Source: Bog-473 sp963836605 (GTDB lineage Bacteria > Actinomycetota > Acidimicrobiia > Acidimicrobiales > RAAP-2). From it: a DNA stretch of 64,000 nucleotides. The first letter of the stretch is position 1. Each line of letters starts with the position of its first letter. The position numbers and the translations under genes are program-made. The notes beneath the pieces are model-generated. The model ran no database searches. It had not been told where the DNA came from and was given only the letters and a program-made list of their open reading frames with translations. The stretch is taken from the NCBI GenBank assembly GCA_963836605.1, contig CAWIKB010000011.1, forward strand, positions 310,001-374,000, written 5' to 3'. Shown in pieces: positions 50,482-59,783 of this stretch.

Positions 50482-52159
50482 GCTTCTGGTCGTCGCCTTT
50501 CTCGGTGGCCTCATCACGGGCCTTTCCCCGTGCATCGTGCCTGTCCTGCCCGTGGTGGTGGGCGGCGCGTCGGCAGGGACCAGCCGGGCTCGCCCCTATG
50601 TGATCATCGCCGGCCTGGTCGTGAGCTTCAGCCTGACCGAGCTGTTGGGCAGCACCATCCTCAGTGCCCTTGGCCTCCCGCAGGACTTCCTGTTCTGGTT
50701 GGGCATCGGGCTACTGCTGGTGTTGGCCGTCGGGCTCATGGTCCCGGTCATCGGCGAGTGGATCGAGCGCCCCTTCAACCGCCTCGGCGCCTCGCGCTAT
50801 GCCGACTCGGGTGGCGGCTTCGTGCTGGGCCTGAGCCTGGGTCTGGTCTTCGTGCCCTGCGCCGGACCGGTGCTGGCCGCCATTTCCGTGGCGGCGGCCA
50901 ATCACCGGGTCGACGCCGCCTCGCTCTTCGTCACCATCTTCTACGCCGCCGGCGCGGCGCTTCCCCTGCTCGTCTTCGCGGTGATCGCCCAACGGGCCAC
51001 GACGGGCTGGCACAAGCTGCGCGGACACCTGCCCCAGATCCGACGGGTGGCCGGCGCGGTCCTGGCGGTGACCGCCCTGGCCATCGCCTTCGGGCTGCTC
51101 GACCCGCTCCAGCGGGCCGTCCCGGGCTATACCTCGGCCCTCGAGAACCACATCGAGAGCAATGCCTCGATCTCCACACAGCTCCGGGGCTTGAGCGGGG
51201 AAAAGGCCAGCGCGCTGGCCGGCCGGCAGGCCGCGGCGGAGAAGCACAAGACGGCGTCATTGCCCCACCTGGCCAAGGCGCCGAACTTCACCGGCATCGT
51301 GAGCTGGCTCAACACGCCCGGCGACAAGCCGCTGAGCCTGGCCCAACTCAAAGGCAAGGTCGTGCTGGTGGACTTCTGGACCTACTCGTGCATCAACTGC
51401 CAGCGCGCGCTCCCCCACGTCGAGGGCTGGTACAACCGCTACAAGAAGGACGGCCTCGTGGTGGTCGGCGTCCACACCCCGGAATTCGCCTTCGAGCACG
51501 TGCTCTCCAACGTGCGCAGTGAAGCGGGAACGCTCGGCGTCGACTACCCGGTGGCCGTCGACAACAACTACGGGACATGGGATGCCTACAGCAACCAGTA
51601 CTGGCCGGCCGAGTACCTGATCGACCCGAGCGGGGAGATACGCGCCTACGACTTCGGGGAGGGCGGCTACTCGACCATGGAGTCCAACATCCGTCAGCTG
51701 CTCTCGGCCCAGGGAGTGACCCATCTCCCGCCCCGGACCGACGTGGCCAACAAGACCCCGACCACGCAGACGTCACCCGAGAGCTATGTGGGCTACAGCC
51801 AGTCCCAGTACGAGGTCGGGACGCCCACCGCTCGCAACAAGGCCATCGACTACCACGCGCCGTCCAGCGTCCCCGCGGAGAGCTTTGCCTTCAACGGCAC
51901 CTGGAACGTCCACAGTCAGGACGCCACCGCCGGCGCCAACGCGAGCATCGTCATCAACGTGACCGCACAGGACGTCTACCTCGTCATGGGCGGGACCGGC
52001 ACGGTGGACGTCTCGTTCGACGGTCGCCACCTCTCCACGGTCAACGTGTCGGGCGTGCCCCAGCTCTACACGTTGCTCTCGGGAAGCGCACTGCAAACCG
52101 GAACCCTGGACCTGACCTTCTCCCCCGGTGTGCAGGCCTACGACTTCACCTTCGGCTGA
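50474..52159 (+). CDS. dipZ: DipZ-like thiol:disulfide protein (CcdA + thioredoxin-like domains)
   Basis: 561 residues. Residues 1-240 are a six-helix CcdA domain with the two cysteine motifs LSPCIVPVLPVVVG and VPCAGPVLAAISV; residues about 255-400 are a TlpA/thioredoxin-like domain with the CXXC site CINC in FWTYSCINCQRALPHVEGW; the last 120 residues are a beta-rich module as in Mycobacterium DipZ. It should carry electrons across the membrane to extracytoplasmic thiol substrates. GTG 50474 overlaps a small leader frame. Divergent from the hydrolase. Confidence 0.95.
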   Translation: MAELLVVAFLGGLITGLSPCIVPVLPVVVGGASAGTSRARPYVIIAGLVVSFSLTELLGSTILSALGLPQDFLFWLGIGLLLVLAVGLMVPVIGEWIERPFNRLGASRYADSGGGFVLGLSLGLVFVPCAGPVLAAISVAAANHRVDAASLFVTIFYAAGAALPLLVFAVIAQRATTGWHKLRGHLPQIRRVAGAVLAVTALAIAFGLLDPLQRAVPGYTSALENHIESNASISTQLRGLSGEKASALAGRQAAAEKHKTASLPHLAKAPNFTGIVSWLNTPGDKPLSLAQLKGKVVLVDFWTYSCINCQRALPHVEGWYNRYKKDGLVVVGVHTPEFAFEHVLSNVRSEAGTLGVDYPVAVDNNYGTWDAYSNQYWPAEYLIDPSGEIRAYDFGEGGYSTMESNIRQLLSAQGVTHLPPRTDVANKTPTTQTSPESYVGYSQSQYEVGTPTARNKAIDYHAPSSVPAESFAFNGTWNVHSQDATAGANASIVINVTAQDVYLVMGGTGTVDVSFDGRHLSTVNVSGVPQLYTLLSGSALQTGTLDLTFSPGVQAYDFTFG

Positions 52160-52357
52160 TCTGAGGCGAGCCGATGCGGGGCGGGCCCGGATTCGGCTCC
52201 GGACGGTCTGTGCACGGGGGCGCCGGCGGCGTCCGGTCACGGGCCTTGGCGGTGCCCGCCACCGCCGCCGGGCCCTCTCACCACACTACGTACTGTCACC
52301 GCGCACCGCATCCGGCGGCCGGGCAGGCCTTGGCGGCGAGGACGCGTGCCGGGGGCG

Positions 52358-53977
52358 TCAGTTGATGCTTCGGGCGCGGTCGACCCAGTACGGTGCCCGC
52401 AATTCCCGTTTGAGGATCTTCCCCGACGGATTGCGGGGAAGGGCCTCGGTGAGGTCCACCGAGGTGGGCGCCTTGTAGTGCGCCAGATACTCCCGGCAGT
52501 GCGCAATGACCGACGCGGCGTCGAAGGAGACGCCCGGGGAGGGCACGACGATCGCCTTGACGGTTTCGCCCCACCGCTCGTCGGGGACGCCGATCACCGC
52601 GGCATCCCCCACGCAAGGATGCGACAGCAGGACGTTCTCGACTTCAGCCGGGTAGACGTTCTCCCCGCCCGTGACGATCATGTCCTTGATCCGGTCGTGC
52701 AGGTAGAGGTACCCCTCGTCGTCGAGGTACCCGGCGTCACCGGTCCGCAGCCATCCGTCGGTGTCCACCGTGGCGACCGTCTCCTCGCGCTTTCCCCAAT
52801 AGCCGGCCATGTTGTACGGCGACCGCGTCCAGACCTCACCCACCTGGCCAACGTCGCTGTCGCGGCGCGCGTCCGGGTCGACGATGCGGATCTCGACGCC
52901 GGGGTGGGGCCGGCCGGCTGATCGAAGGAGGTGCTGGCGCGGCCCGCCCGGGTCGTGGTCCGCAGCCACGAGGGCCGTGATGGCGCCGGTGGTCTCGGTC
53001 ATGCCGTAGACCTGGTTGAACCGGCAGCCGAAGGTGGCCATGCAGCGCACGAGGACGTCCTCGGAGATCGGCGACGCGCCGTAGAAGATGTCCCGCAAGC
53101 TCGAGAGGTCGGTCGACCCGAGGGTCGGTGCGACCAGGAGGAGCATCAGCACGGCCGGGACCACGAACATCTCGGAGATGTGCTCCTGCTCGATCAGTTG
53201 CAGGAGCACCTCGGTATCGACGTCCCGGAGGATCACCGAACGACCTCCGCGCGACATGGCGCAGAGCGCCCAGCCGGAGCCCCCGATGTGGAACAGGGGC
53301 ATGGCCACCAGGCTGACCGTGTCGGCGGTGATGCCGAAGGTACGCCCGGCTTCGGACATCGCGGTCGAGAGGTTGGCGTTGGTCAACATGACGCCCTTGG
53401 GGAGCCCGGTCGTCCCCGAGGTGTAGAGCTGCATGCTGATGTCCTCGGGCCGCCCCACGTGACCCGGGTCGGTGTCCGCACATCCGTCCAACCATCGGGC
53501 GTAGGAGATGGCCCTGCGGTCGGGGCATGGCGTGTCCGGCCCGTCCGGGCCGTCGACCACGACGATGCGCTCGATCGCGGGCAGGTCACTGTGCATCTGC
53601 GCCAACGCCGGCACGTAGTCCGCGTGCACGATCAGGATGCGTGCGGCAGCGTCATTTATGATGGCCGCCATCTCCGTGGGAGCCAGCCGCCAGTTCACGG
53701 CCACGTTGACCGCGCCCATCAGGGCACCGCCGAAGAGGACATCGAAGTAGGTCAAGCCGTTGCGATCGAGGATCACCAGCCGATCGCCCGCGGCCACCCC
53801 ATCACGTCGACAGGCCTGGGCCACCTGGCCGGCGCGGCCGTATTGCGCCGCCCAGGTGCGCCGCACCCGGCCCTCGAGCAACATCTCGTGGTCGGGTTGG
53901 GACCGCGCCAGGCGTCGTATGAGGCCGGCCACGGTGTACCCGTCCTCGGGCGTCGCCTCGGGTGGGGTCGGGTTCAT
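52358..53977 (-). CDS. Acyl-CoA synthetase (AMP-dependent, long-chain type)
   Basis: 539 residues. The AMP-binding signature is YTSGTTGLPKGVMLTN, followed by AMPLFHIGGSGWAL and YGMTETTGAI, then GYWGKREETVATVDTDGWLRTGDAGYLDDEGYLYLHDRIKDMIVTGGENVYPAEVE (A8 region) and the catalytic lysine in LPRNPSGKILKRELR. It adenylates a fatty or aromatic acid and forms the CoA ester. ATG 53977 has GGAGGG upstream. Follows an NTF2-like gene 31 bp downstream of its stop, so likely an operon with a substrate-modifying partner. Acid unknown. Confidence 0.94.
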   Translation of the reverse strand: MNPTPPEATPEDGYTVAGLIRRLARSQPDHEMLLEGRVRRTWAAQYGRAGQVAQACRRDGVAAGDRLVILDRNGLTYFDVLFGGALMGAVNVAVNWRLAPTEMAAIINDAAARILIVHADYVPALAQMHSDLPAIERIVVVDGPDGPDTPCPDRRAISYARWLDGCADTDPGHVGRPEDISMQLYTSGTTGLPKGVMLTNANLSTAMSEAGRTFGITADTVSLVAMPLFHIGGSGWALCAMSRGGRSVILRDVDTEVLLQLIEQEHISEMFVVPAVLMLLLVAPTLGSTDLSSLRDIFYGASPISEDVLVRCMATFGCRFNQVYGMTETTGAITALVAADHDPGGPRQHLLRSAGRPHPGVEIRIVDPDARRDSDVGQVGEVWTRSPYNMAGYWGKREETVATVDTDGWLRTGDAGYLDDEGYLYLHDRIKDMIVTGGENVYPAEVENVLLSHPCVGDAAVIGVPDERWGETVKAIVVPSPGVSFDAASVIAHCREYLAHYKAPTSVDLTEALPRNPSGKILKRELRAPYWVDRARSIN

Positions 53978-54008
53978 GGGGCGCTCCCTCCCCCTGGAGC
54001 CGCTCCGC

Positions 54009-54383
54009 TCATCCCAGGTTGAAGATGGCGTTGACCTGGCCCATATCGAAGTAGTCCCGCCAGGCGGTGATCCTCCCTTCGCGTACGTGGAAAGCACCCA
54101 TCACCGGCAGGGGAGCTGTCTTGCCCTGCATGGTGAAGGTGTCGGTTCGCTCGGTGAGCACCGTGGCGCCATCAGACGACAGGTGGTGGATCTCGAATTC
54201 GAGACCTTCACAGATCCCGAGGAACATGTCGATGACCCCCATGGTGGCCTCGATCCCCTCGGCCGGGTCCATGGGGATGTTGTGGTACACCACGTCCTCG
54301 GAGAAATACGGGCGAAGCAGGTTGGCGTCGCGTTTGCTCACCGCGGCACAGAAGTCCCGCACCACCTCCTCGGCACTCGCCAT
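54009..54383 (-). CDS. NTF2-like / limonene-epoxide-hydrolase-like protein
   Basis: 124 residues. EEVVRDFCAAVSKRDANLLRPYFSEDVVYHNIPMDPAEG is the SnoaL/LEH N-terminus, and EGRITAWRDYFDMGQ carries the conserved Arg-Asp of the limonene-1,2-epoxide hydrolase catalytic set (RDYFD). The cavity of this fold binds small hydrophobic ligands. AGGAGG precedes ATG 54383. Upstream partner of the acyl-CoA synthetase; possibly an epoxide hydrolase or isomerase. Substrate unknown. Confidence 0.88.
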   Translation of the reverse strand: MASAEEVVRDFCAAVSKRDANLLRPYFSEDVVYHNIPMDPAEGIEATMGVIDMFLGICEGLEFEIHHLSSDGATVLTERTDTFTMQGKTAPLPVMGAFHVREGRITAWRDYFDMGQVNAIFNLG

Positions 54384-54514
54384 GGTCAGCCTCCTGTTTC
54401 TTTGGTCAGTTCTGCGGTCAGTTCGTCGCAGGTCTTCGGGCAGCTCTTCATCCTTCGGTCAGGTCACCCCGGCCGCACGGCCCACGATAGTGAGCCGTCG
54501 GCCATCATGGAGGG

Positions 54515-55246
54515 GTGAGCGATCCCGAGGCTGCTTGGAAGCGAGTGGCGGTGCTGGCTCCCATGCGCCCCGAGCTCAGGGCCGTCGTCCGGGCGGGCCG
54601 GCTGACACCGACCCAGGGCGACCCGGTGTTCTCGCACCGTGGCGTGGCCGGAACCTGGTCGGTCGAGGCCGGCATCATCGGCATGGGCCCGGCCACGGCC
54701 CGGGACGCCACCGAGCGGATGCTGGCCCAGGGGCCGTTCGACCATGTCATGGTGGTGGGCATCGCCGGAGGGCTCGATCCGGCCCTCCCGGTGGGTGCCC
54801 TCATGGTGCCCAGCCGGGTGCAACTCCATCCCGACGGCCCGGTCCGCCACACCCGGCCCCTGCCCTCGCGGGCGGCGCAGGGCGGACTGATGACGACCGA
54901 TGGCCTGTTCTCCGACGACGAGGTCTGGCGCCCCATTCTCGAAGCCGGGTTCGGTGCCGTCGACATGGAGGCCGCCGGGGTGGCCGAGGTGTGCGAGAGC
55001 GCCGGCGTCGACTGGTCGGTCTACCGCGGCATCAGCGATCGTCCCGACGAGCACATCGTCGACCAGGCCGTCTTCGCCCTGAGCAAGCCCGACGGGTCGG
55101 CCGACCTGGTGGCGGTGGGAAAGTACCTGGCCCGCGATCCTCGGCGGGCCAAGGCGCTGGCCCACCTCAACCGCTGCATGGAGGCGGCGGCCAAGGTCGC
55201 GGCCGAAGCCGCGTTCGCCGATCTCCTTCAGGCTTCCTCTCCGTAG
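54515..55246 (+). CDS. Phosphorylase / nucleosidase superfamily protein
   Basis: 243 residues. VAVLAPMRPELRAVVRA, GIIGMGPATARDATERML, VMVVGIAGGLDPALPVGALMVPSRV and GAVDMEAAGVAEV match the PNP_UDP_1 (MTA/SAH nucleosidase, nucleoside phosphorylase) fold, with GIAGGL as the phosphate-like motif and DMEAAGV as the base/ribose motif with Glu. YRGISDRPDEHI has the catalytic Asp position. Several actinobacterial relatives are annotated only as phosphorylase. GTG 54515 directly follows GGAGGG. Divergent from the NTF2-like gene. Confidence 0.85.
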   Translation: MSDPEAAWKRVAVLAPMRPELRAVVRAGRLTPTQGDPVFSHRGVAGTWSVEAGIIGMGPATARDATERMLAQGPFDHVMVVGIAGGLDPALPVGALMVPSRVQLHPDGPVRHTRPLPSRAAQGGLMTTDGLFSDDEVWRPILEAGFGAVDMEAAGVAEVCESAGVDWSVYRGISDRPDEHIVDQAVFALSKPDGSADLVAVGKYLARDPRRAKALAHLNRCMEAAAKVAAEAAFADLLQASSP

Positions 55247-55279
55247 GCCTCCCCCGGCCGCGAGCGGTCATTCGCCCTG

Positions 55280-55315
55280 ACCAATGGGGGTAACCAATGG
55301 GGGCATCGGTACACT
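55280..55315 (+). promoter_or_regulatory. Direct repeats (ACCAATGGGGG x2) and -10 TACACT before the sensor-kinase gene
   Basis: ACCAATGGGGG occurs at 55280-55290 and 55293-55303 with a 2-bp spacer, and a third, weaker copy ACCAATGGAGC starts at 55380 inside the coding region. TACACT (55310-55315) fits as -10; the repeats cover the -35 zone, as expected for an OmpR-family activator. Probably bound by the adjacent response regulator. Confidence 0.5.
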
Positions 55316-55349
55316 CGATGACGGGTGATGGGACCATCGCCGGGAGGCT

Positions 55350-56894
55350 GTGACTGAGGCGATGCCGAGCATGCAGGTCACCAATGGAGCGTATCGGCGA
55401 GAGGCCTTCGGAACGATGGTGGCCCTGCTGGGACTGGCCGCACTGCTGTTCTTGATGTTGCCCTTCCGGGCTCACCTGAGCATCGCCACGCCCGCACTGG
55501 TCTTCGTGATCCCGGTCGTTCTCGGAGTCGTCGTCGGTGGGTTCGTGCCGGGCGCCCTGGGGGCGGTGGCCGGGTTCCTCCTCTATGACATCTTCTTCAT
55601 CCCACCGTATGGGACCGTGACCGTCCGTGCGGCACAGAACTGGGTGGCTCTCGTCGTCTACGCCGTCGTGGCCCTCGTCGTGGCTCGTGTGGTCGCAGAC
55701 CTGCAGTCCGCCCGCCAGGAGTCCTTCCGCCGGGAAGAGGACGCGCGCCGGCTCTTCGAGCTGTCCCGAGCACTCATCGGCGAACTGACCCTCCCGCAAT
55801 TGCTCGAACACATCGTCGTCATCGTGCAAGCTCTCTTCGCACCGAGGTGGACGGTCCTGCTCCTGCCCGACGATGAGGGGGCGGCGTCCGAGAGCCCTCC
55901 GCTCTCGGTGGCCGCCCGAGCCGGCCAGGAGCTGACGGTCGAGGATCTGGATTGGCTCACGGCCAGCGGCGGCCAGACGCGCTCGCTGGGGTTCCCCGGC
56001 GGCGATGCCCCCAGCCGGGTGGCCGTGGCGCTGGTGGCGAGCAATCACCCCGTCGGCTTGTTGGTGCTCGAGGAGGCCCAGTTCGCCCGGCCGGACCGGG
56101 CCCTGCTCGGCACGTTCGCCAATCAGGCTGCCCTGGCGGTGGAGCGGGCGCAGCTCCAGGACCAGGTGTTGGACAACCGCCTCCTCGAAGAGGTCGACCG
56201 CTGGCGCCGCGCCATGCTGGGAGCGGTCTCCCACGACCTGCGCACTCCGCTGGCTTCGGTCAAGACCGCGGTGTCCAGCTTGCGCCAGGACAGCGACAGC
56301 ATGCAGGCGGGGGACCGGGCTGATCTGCTCGAGCTCATTGAGCTCCAATCGGACCGACTGGCCCGGTTGGTCACCAACCTGCTCGACATGACCCGTATCG
56401 AGTCGGGCGCCCTGACCCTGCGCTCGTCGCTGGTCGCCTTCGACGAACTGGTCGGCGAGGCGATCGATGCCGTCACCGGGCTGGTGCCACCGAACCGGAT
56501 CGTCGTCGAGGACAGCCCTGAACTGCCGATGCTGGAAATCGACCACATGCTGATCGGCCAGGTCCTGGCCAACCTCCTCGAGAACTCAGCACGCCTGGCT
56601 CCCGGCGAGAGCCCGATCCACATCGAGGCCCGGGCGGTGACCGGCGCCTCGGGACCGATGGTCGAGATCGCGGTGGCCGACCAAGGTCCGGGCATCGCCA
56701 CCAGCGAACGAGATCGGGTCTTCGAGATGTTCAGCCAGCACCGCGGCGGCGGCCGGGCCGGCATCGGCCTGACCATCGCCAAGGCCTTCGTCGAGGCGCA
56801 CGGCGGCACCATCTGGATCGACCCGGACGTGGAACGCGGCGCCAGGGTGGTCTTCACCGTTCCCAGTGCGGCGACCGTTCCCGCCCGTGTGTGA
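55350..56894 (+). CDS. Sensor histidine kinase, KdpD-like (DUF4118-GAF-HisKA-HATPase)
   Basis: 514 residues. Residues about 20-115 contain four membrane helices of the KdpD DUF4118 type (VVLGVVVGGFVPGALGAVAGFLLYDIFFIPPYGTVTV). A GAF domain spans about 130-280, then HisKA with the phospho-acceptor His295 in AVSHDLRTPLASVKTAVSSL, N-box NLLENSARLAPGESPI, G1 VADQGPGI and G2 GRAGIGLTIAKAF. GTG 55350 or ATG 55362 (GGGAGG is 2 or 14 nt upstream). Lacks the N-terminal KdpD USP/KdpD sensor domains. Followed by its response regulator. Confidence 0.93.
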   Translation: MTEAMPSMQVTNGAYRREAFGTMVALLGLAALLFLMLPFRAHLSIATPALVFVIPVVLGVVVGGFVPGALGAVAGFLLYDIFFIPPYGTVTVRAAQNWVALVVYAVVALVVARVVADLQSARQESFRREEDARRLFELSRALIGELTLPQLLEHIVVIVQALFAPRWTVLLLPDDEGAASESPPLSVAARAGQELTVEDLDWLTASGGQTRSLGFPGGDAPSRVAVALVASNHPVGLLVLEEAQFARPDRALLGTFANQAALAVERAQLQDQVLDNRLLEEVDRWRRAMLGAVSHDLRTPLASVKTAVSSLRQDSDSMQAGDRADLLELIELQSDRLARLVTNLLDMTRIESGALTLRSSLVAFDELVGEAIDAVTGLVPPNRIVVEDSPELPMLEIDHMLIGQVLANLLENSARLAPGESPIHIEARAVTGASGPMVEIAVADQGPGIATSERDRVFEMFSQHRGGGRAGIGLTIAKAFVEAHGGTIWIDPDVERGARVVFTVPSAATVPARV

Positions 56895-56909
56895 CCGGGG
56901 CGCGGGAGC

Positions 56910-57620
56910 GTGACCAAGGTGCTCGTCGTCGACGACGATCTCTCGTTGGTCAAGGCTCTGCGCATCGGTCTGAAGGCGCGCGGCGATGACGTGGTGACGG
57001 CGCAGACCGGAGGTGATGCCATCGCGCAGGTGGCGCTGCTGCATCCTGACCTGGTGATCTTGGACCTCGGGCTGCCTGACATGGACGGGCTCGACGTCTG
57101 CCGGCGGATCCGCGAGTTCTCCGACGTCCCGATCGTCGTCCTCTCGGCCTACGGTGACGAGCGCCGCAAGGTCGAAGCACTCGACGGTGGCGCCGACGAC
57201 TTCATCACGAAACCCTTCGGCATGGCCGAGCTCGAGGCCCGGCTGCGCGTGGCCATGCGCCACGCGGTCGTTCCCTCGGGAAGTGGGCCCGAGAGGACGA
57301 CCGCCTTCGAGGTGGGCCAGCTCCAAATCGACCTGATCCACCACATGGCCGCCCTGCGGGGGGTGACGCTCCCTCTGACCGGGCGCGAGTTCGACCTGCT
57401 GGCGTACCTGGCCCGCCATGCCGGGAAGGTCTGCACCCATCACATGATCCTCAAGGACGTGTGGGGACCCGGTTACGGCGCGGAATCGAACTACGTCCGC
57501 GTCTACGCGCATCGGCTGCGCAAGAAGCTGGGCGATGACGACGGGCAGTTGCTGCGTACGATCCCCGGCATCGGTTACCAGTTGATGGGCAACCTGGTGG
57601 GCGAGGCGCACCCCGAGTGA
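56910..57620 (+). CDS. OmpR-family response regulator (KdpE-like)
   Basis: 236 residues. Receiver domain: VLVVDDDLSLVKAL, phospho-acceptor Asp52 in LVILDLGLPDMDG, VLSAYG (Thr/Ser), FITKPF (Lys). DNA-binding winged helix: LPLTGREFDLLAYLARHAGKVCTHHMILKDVWGPGY, ending RTIPGIGYQLMG. GTG 56910 begins 15 bp after the kinase stop, so the pair is a two-gene operon. No kdpFABC potassium-transport genes are in the window, so KdpE is a similarity, not a role. Confidence 0.94.
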   Translation: MTKVLVVDDDLSLVKALRIGLKARGDDVVTAQTGGDAIAQVALLHPDLVILDLGLPDMDGLDVCRRIREFSDVPIVVLSAYGDERRKVEALDGGADDFITKPFGMAELEARLRVAMRHAVVPSGSGPERTTAFEVGQLQIDLIHHMAALRGVTLPLTGREFDLLAYLARHAGKVCTHHMILKDVWGPGYGAESNYVRVYAHRLRKKLGDDDGQLLRTIPGIGYQLMGNLVGEAHPE

Positions 57621-57759
57621 GGTTGCACCGAACCATTGAACTCCAACCACGGAGCATCGGGCATGACGCGGCGCGGGGTCCGCTCGGCTGCCTAAGGTGA
57701 GCCGTCGCAGGGCTCCCGCTGCCTCGACCCGCGGGAGATCGGGAGAAAAGGGGTGGACG

Positions 57760-58560
57760 ATGGGCTTGCAGTTGGACGGTTGTCGCACACTGGTGACGGG
57801 TGCATCCTCGGGTATCGGGGCCGGATTGGCCGAGGCCCTGGCGGCGCAGGGGGCCATCGTCGGCATCTGCGCCCGGCGGGCGGAACGGCTGGCCGAGGTG
57901 GTGGGTCGCTGCATGGAGCATTCACCCGGAAGCCGCATGTGGGCCGTCGACCTGGTTGACAACGACGCCGTGGATCAACTCGCCGTCGATGTCCTCGACG
58001 CGTTCGGGGGCGTCGACCTGGTGGTGAACAACGCCGGCATCCCGAAACGGCGGCACACGACCGCCCTCGACATCGAGACCATCACCCAGGTCATGCACAT
58101 CAACTACCTGTCCCCCATGCGCCTGACCATGGCGCTCCTCCCGCAGATGCTGGCACGGGGATCGGGCACGGTGGTCAATATCTCCTCCATCGCCGCCACC
58201 CTGAGTGCCCCCGGAGAGGCGGCCTACGACGCCTCGAAGGCGGCGCTCACCGCGTTCTCCGAGGCGATGGCGGTGGACCTGTGGGACACGGGCGTCAAGG
58301 TGATGGTCGTCTACCCGGGCGTGATCGACACCGACCTGTTCAGCCTGCCCGACAACGACGTCCCCAACCTGCCGGTCCCGGCCGAGCCGGTCTCCGTGGC
58401 CGTCGACGCCATTCTCGGCGGGCTCGAGGCCGAGGCGGCCCAGGTCTACGTGCCCGAGTACTTCGCCGGCATCGCGGCCACCAAGGCGCAGGACGTCGGC
58501 AAGTTCCTCGAGGGCACGGCGGCGTACCTCCGCCAGCAGCGCGAGGAGACCGGCGCATGA
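57760..58560 (+). CDS. Short-chain dehydrogenase/reductase
   Basis: 266 residues. CRTLVTGASSGIGAGLAEALAAQG is TGxxxGIG, LVVNNAGIPKRRHT the NNAG motif, NISSIAATLSAPGEAAYDASKAALTAF the Ser-Tyr-Lys triad (YDASK), MVVYPGVIDTDLF the PG motif. AAKG-rich C-terminus ends EETGA. ATG 57760 has AAAGGGG upstream, and a TAAGGT -10 (57693-57698). Its stop overlaps the ATG of the serine hydrolase (ATGA). First gene of a three-gene operon with a serine hydrolase and an agmatinase-family enzyme. Confidence 0.93.
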   Translation: MGLQLDGCRTLVTGASSGIGAGLAEALAAQGAIVGICARRAERLAEVVGRCMEHSPGSRMWAVDLVDNDAVDQLAVDVLDAFGGVDLVVNNAGIPKRRHTTALDIETITQVMHINYLSPMRLTMALLPQMLARGSGTVVNISSIAATLSAPGEAAYDASKAALTAFSEAMAVDLWDTGVKVMVVYPGVIDTDLFSLPDNDVPNLPVPAEPVSVAVDAILGGLEAEAAQVYVPEYFAGIAATKAQDVGKFLEGTAAYLRQQREETGA

Positions 58561-59783
58561 GCGTGGTGAAAATCGAGCCGGACGCCGCCGGCATGGACGT
58601 GACCCGGCTGGAACGGATCACCGATCACTTCGCCACGCGGTTCATCGAAACCGGGAAGATCGCGGGGTGCCAGATCACGGTGGTGCGCCGCGGCCATGTG
58701 GCCTACCACCGGTCGCTGGGATTGATGGACCGCGAGCGGGCGCGACCCATGGGCGAAGACACCATCTTCCGCATCTACTCCATGACCAAGCCCATCGCCT
58801 CGGTGGCGCTCATGCAGCTGTACGAACGGGGCCTGTTCCAGCTCACCGACCCTGTGCACCGCTACATTCCCGCCTGGCGCACGCTCAAGGTGGGGCTCGT
58901 CCAGGAGGACGGATCGATCGACCTGGTGAAGCCGGAGCGCCCGATGAACGTCCGAGACGTGCTCATGCACACGACCGGCCTTCCCGGCTCGCTCTTCCCG
59001 GGCAATCCGATCGACGAGCAGTTCGAACAGGCGCGGGCGGCGCAGCACAAGGGCTTGACCCTCGAGGGGATCACGGCGATCCTGGCCGAGCACCCGCTGA
59101 AGTTCCACCCCGGGACCCACTGGAACTACGGCCTTTCCACCGACATCGTGGGGCGCCTGGTCGAGATCTTGTCCGGCGAACGCTTCGATGACTACCTACG
59201 TCAGGAGATCTTCGGGCCGCTGGGCATGGACGACACCGGGTTCTTCGTACCCGAAGGCTCGGGCGACCGGCTCAGCGCGTTGTACCAGTACCGGCCGGCC
59301 AACACCCCGGTGCTCTTCGACGACCCCGAGCAGAGCCGCTACCTCCGCCCGCGCTCCTATCTCTCGGGGGCGGGCGGCCTGGCCTCGACCACCCACGACT
59401 ACGTCGCCTTCTGCCAGATGCTGGCCAACGGCGGGCACCTCGACGGCCGGCGGGTGCTCGGACGCCCGACCCTCGACCTGATGACCCGCAACCACCTGCC
59501 CGGCGGGGCCACCTTGGCCGACCTGGCCGTGGGGGGATTCGGCGAGGCCGGGTTCGACGGGGTGGGCTTCGGCCTGGGCTTCGCCGTCGGCCTGGGCCCG
59601 GCGGCCACCTCCATGGCCGGTTCCGCCGGCGACTTCTACTGGGGCGGGGCGGCCAGCACGGCCTTCTGGATCGATCCGACCGAGGACCTCTTCGCCGTCT
59701 TCATGACCCAGCTCCTGCCCTCCATCGCCTATCCCTTCCGGGCCCAGCTCCGCGCCCTGGTGTACCAGGCCATTGATGACTGA
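58557..59783 (+). CDS. Serine hydrolase, beta-lactamase / class C esterase family
   Basis: 408 residues. The SxxK motif is SMTK (IFRIYSMTKPIASVALMQLY), the Tyr of the YxN-type site is in NYGLSTDIVGRLVEIL, and GDFYWGGAASTAFWIDP holds the usual third segment. VLMHTTGLPGS is the standard beta-lactamase-like esterase motif. Similar to EstB-like carboxylesterases and D-aminopeptidase relatives. No signal peptide. ATG 58557 overlaps the SDR stop by 4 bp and its own stop overlaps the agmatinase start by 8 bp. Confidence 0.93.
   Translation: MSVVKIEPDAAGMDVTRLERITDHFATRFIETGKIAGCQITVVRRGHVAYHRSLGLMDRERARPMGEDTIFRIYSMTKPIASVALMQLYERGLFQLTDPVHRYIPAWRTLKVGLVQEDGSIDLVKPERPMNVRDVLMHTTGLPGSLFPGNPIDEQFEQARAAQHKGLTLEGITAILAEHPLKFHPGTHWNYGLSTDIVGRLVEILSGERFDDYLRQEIFGPLGMDDTGFFVPEGSGDRLSALYQYRPANTPVLFDDPEQSRYLRPRSYLSGAGGLASTTHDYVAFCQMLANGGHLDGRRVLGRPTLDLMTRNHLPGGATLADLAVGGFGEAGFDGVGFGLGFAVGLGPAATSMAGSAGDFYWGGAASTAFWIDPTEDLFAVFMTQLLPSIAYPFRAQLRALVYQAIDD

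Noticed and set aside
52160..52357. GC-rich hairpin GGCGGT-N7-ACCGCC between dipZ and the acyl-CoA synthetase as a terminator
   Set aside because: Six-base stem without a T-run; such hairpins are common by chance at this GC content.
54405..54470. Repeated GGTCAG elements upstream of the NTF2-like and nucleosidase-like genes
   Set aside because: Short and irregularly spaced; cannot be distinguished from chance.
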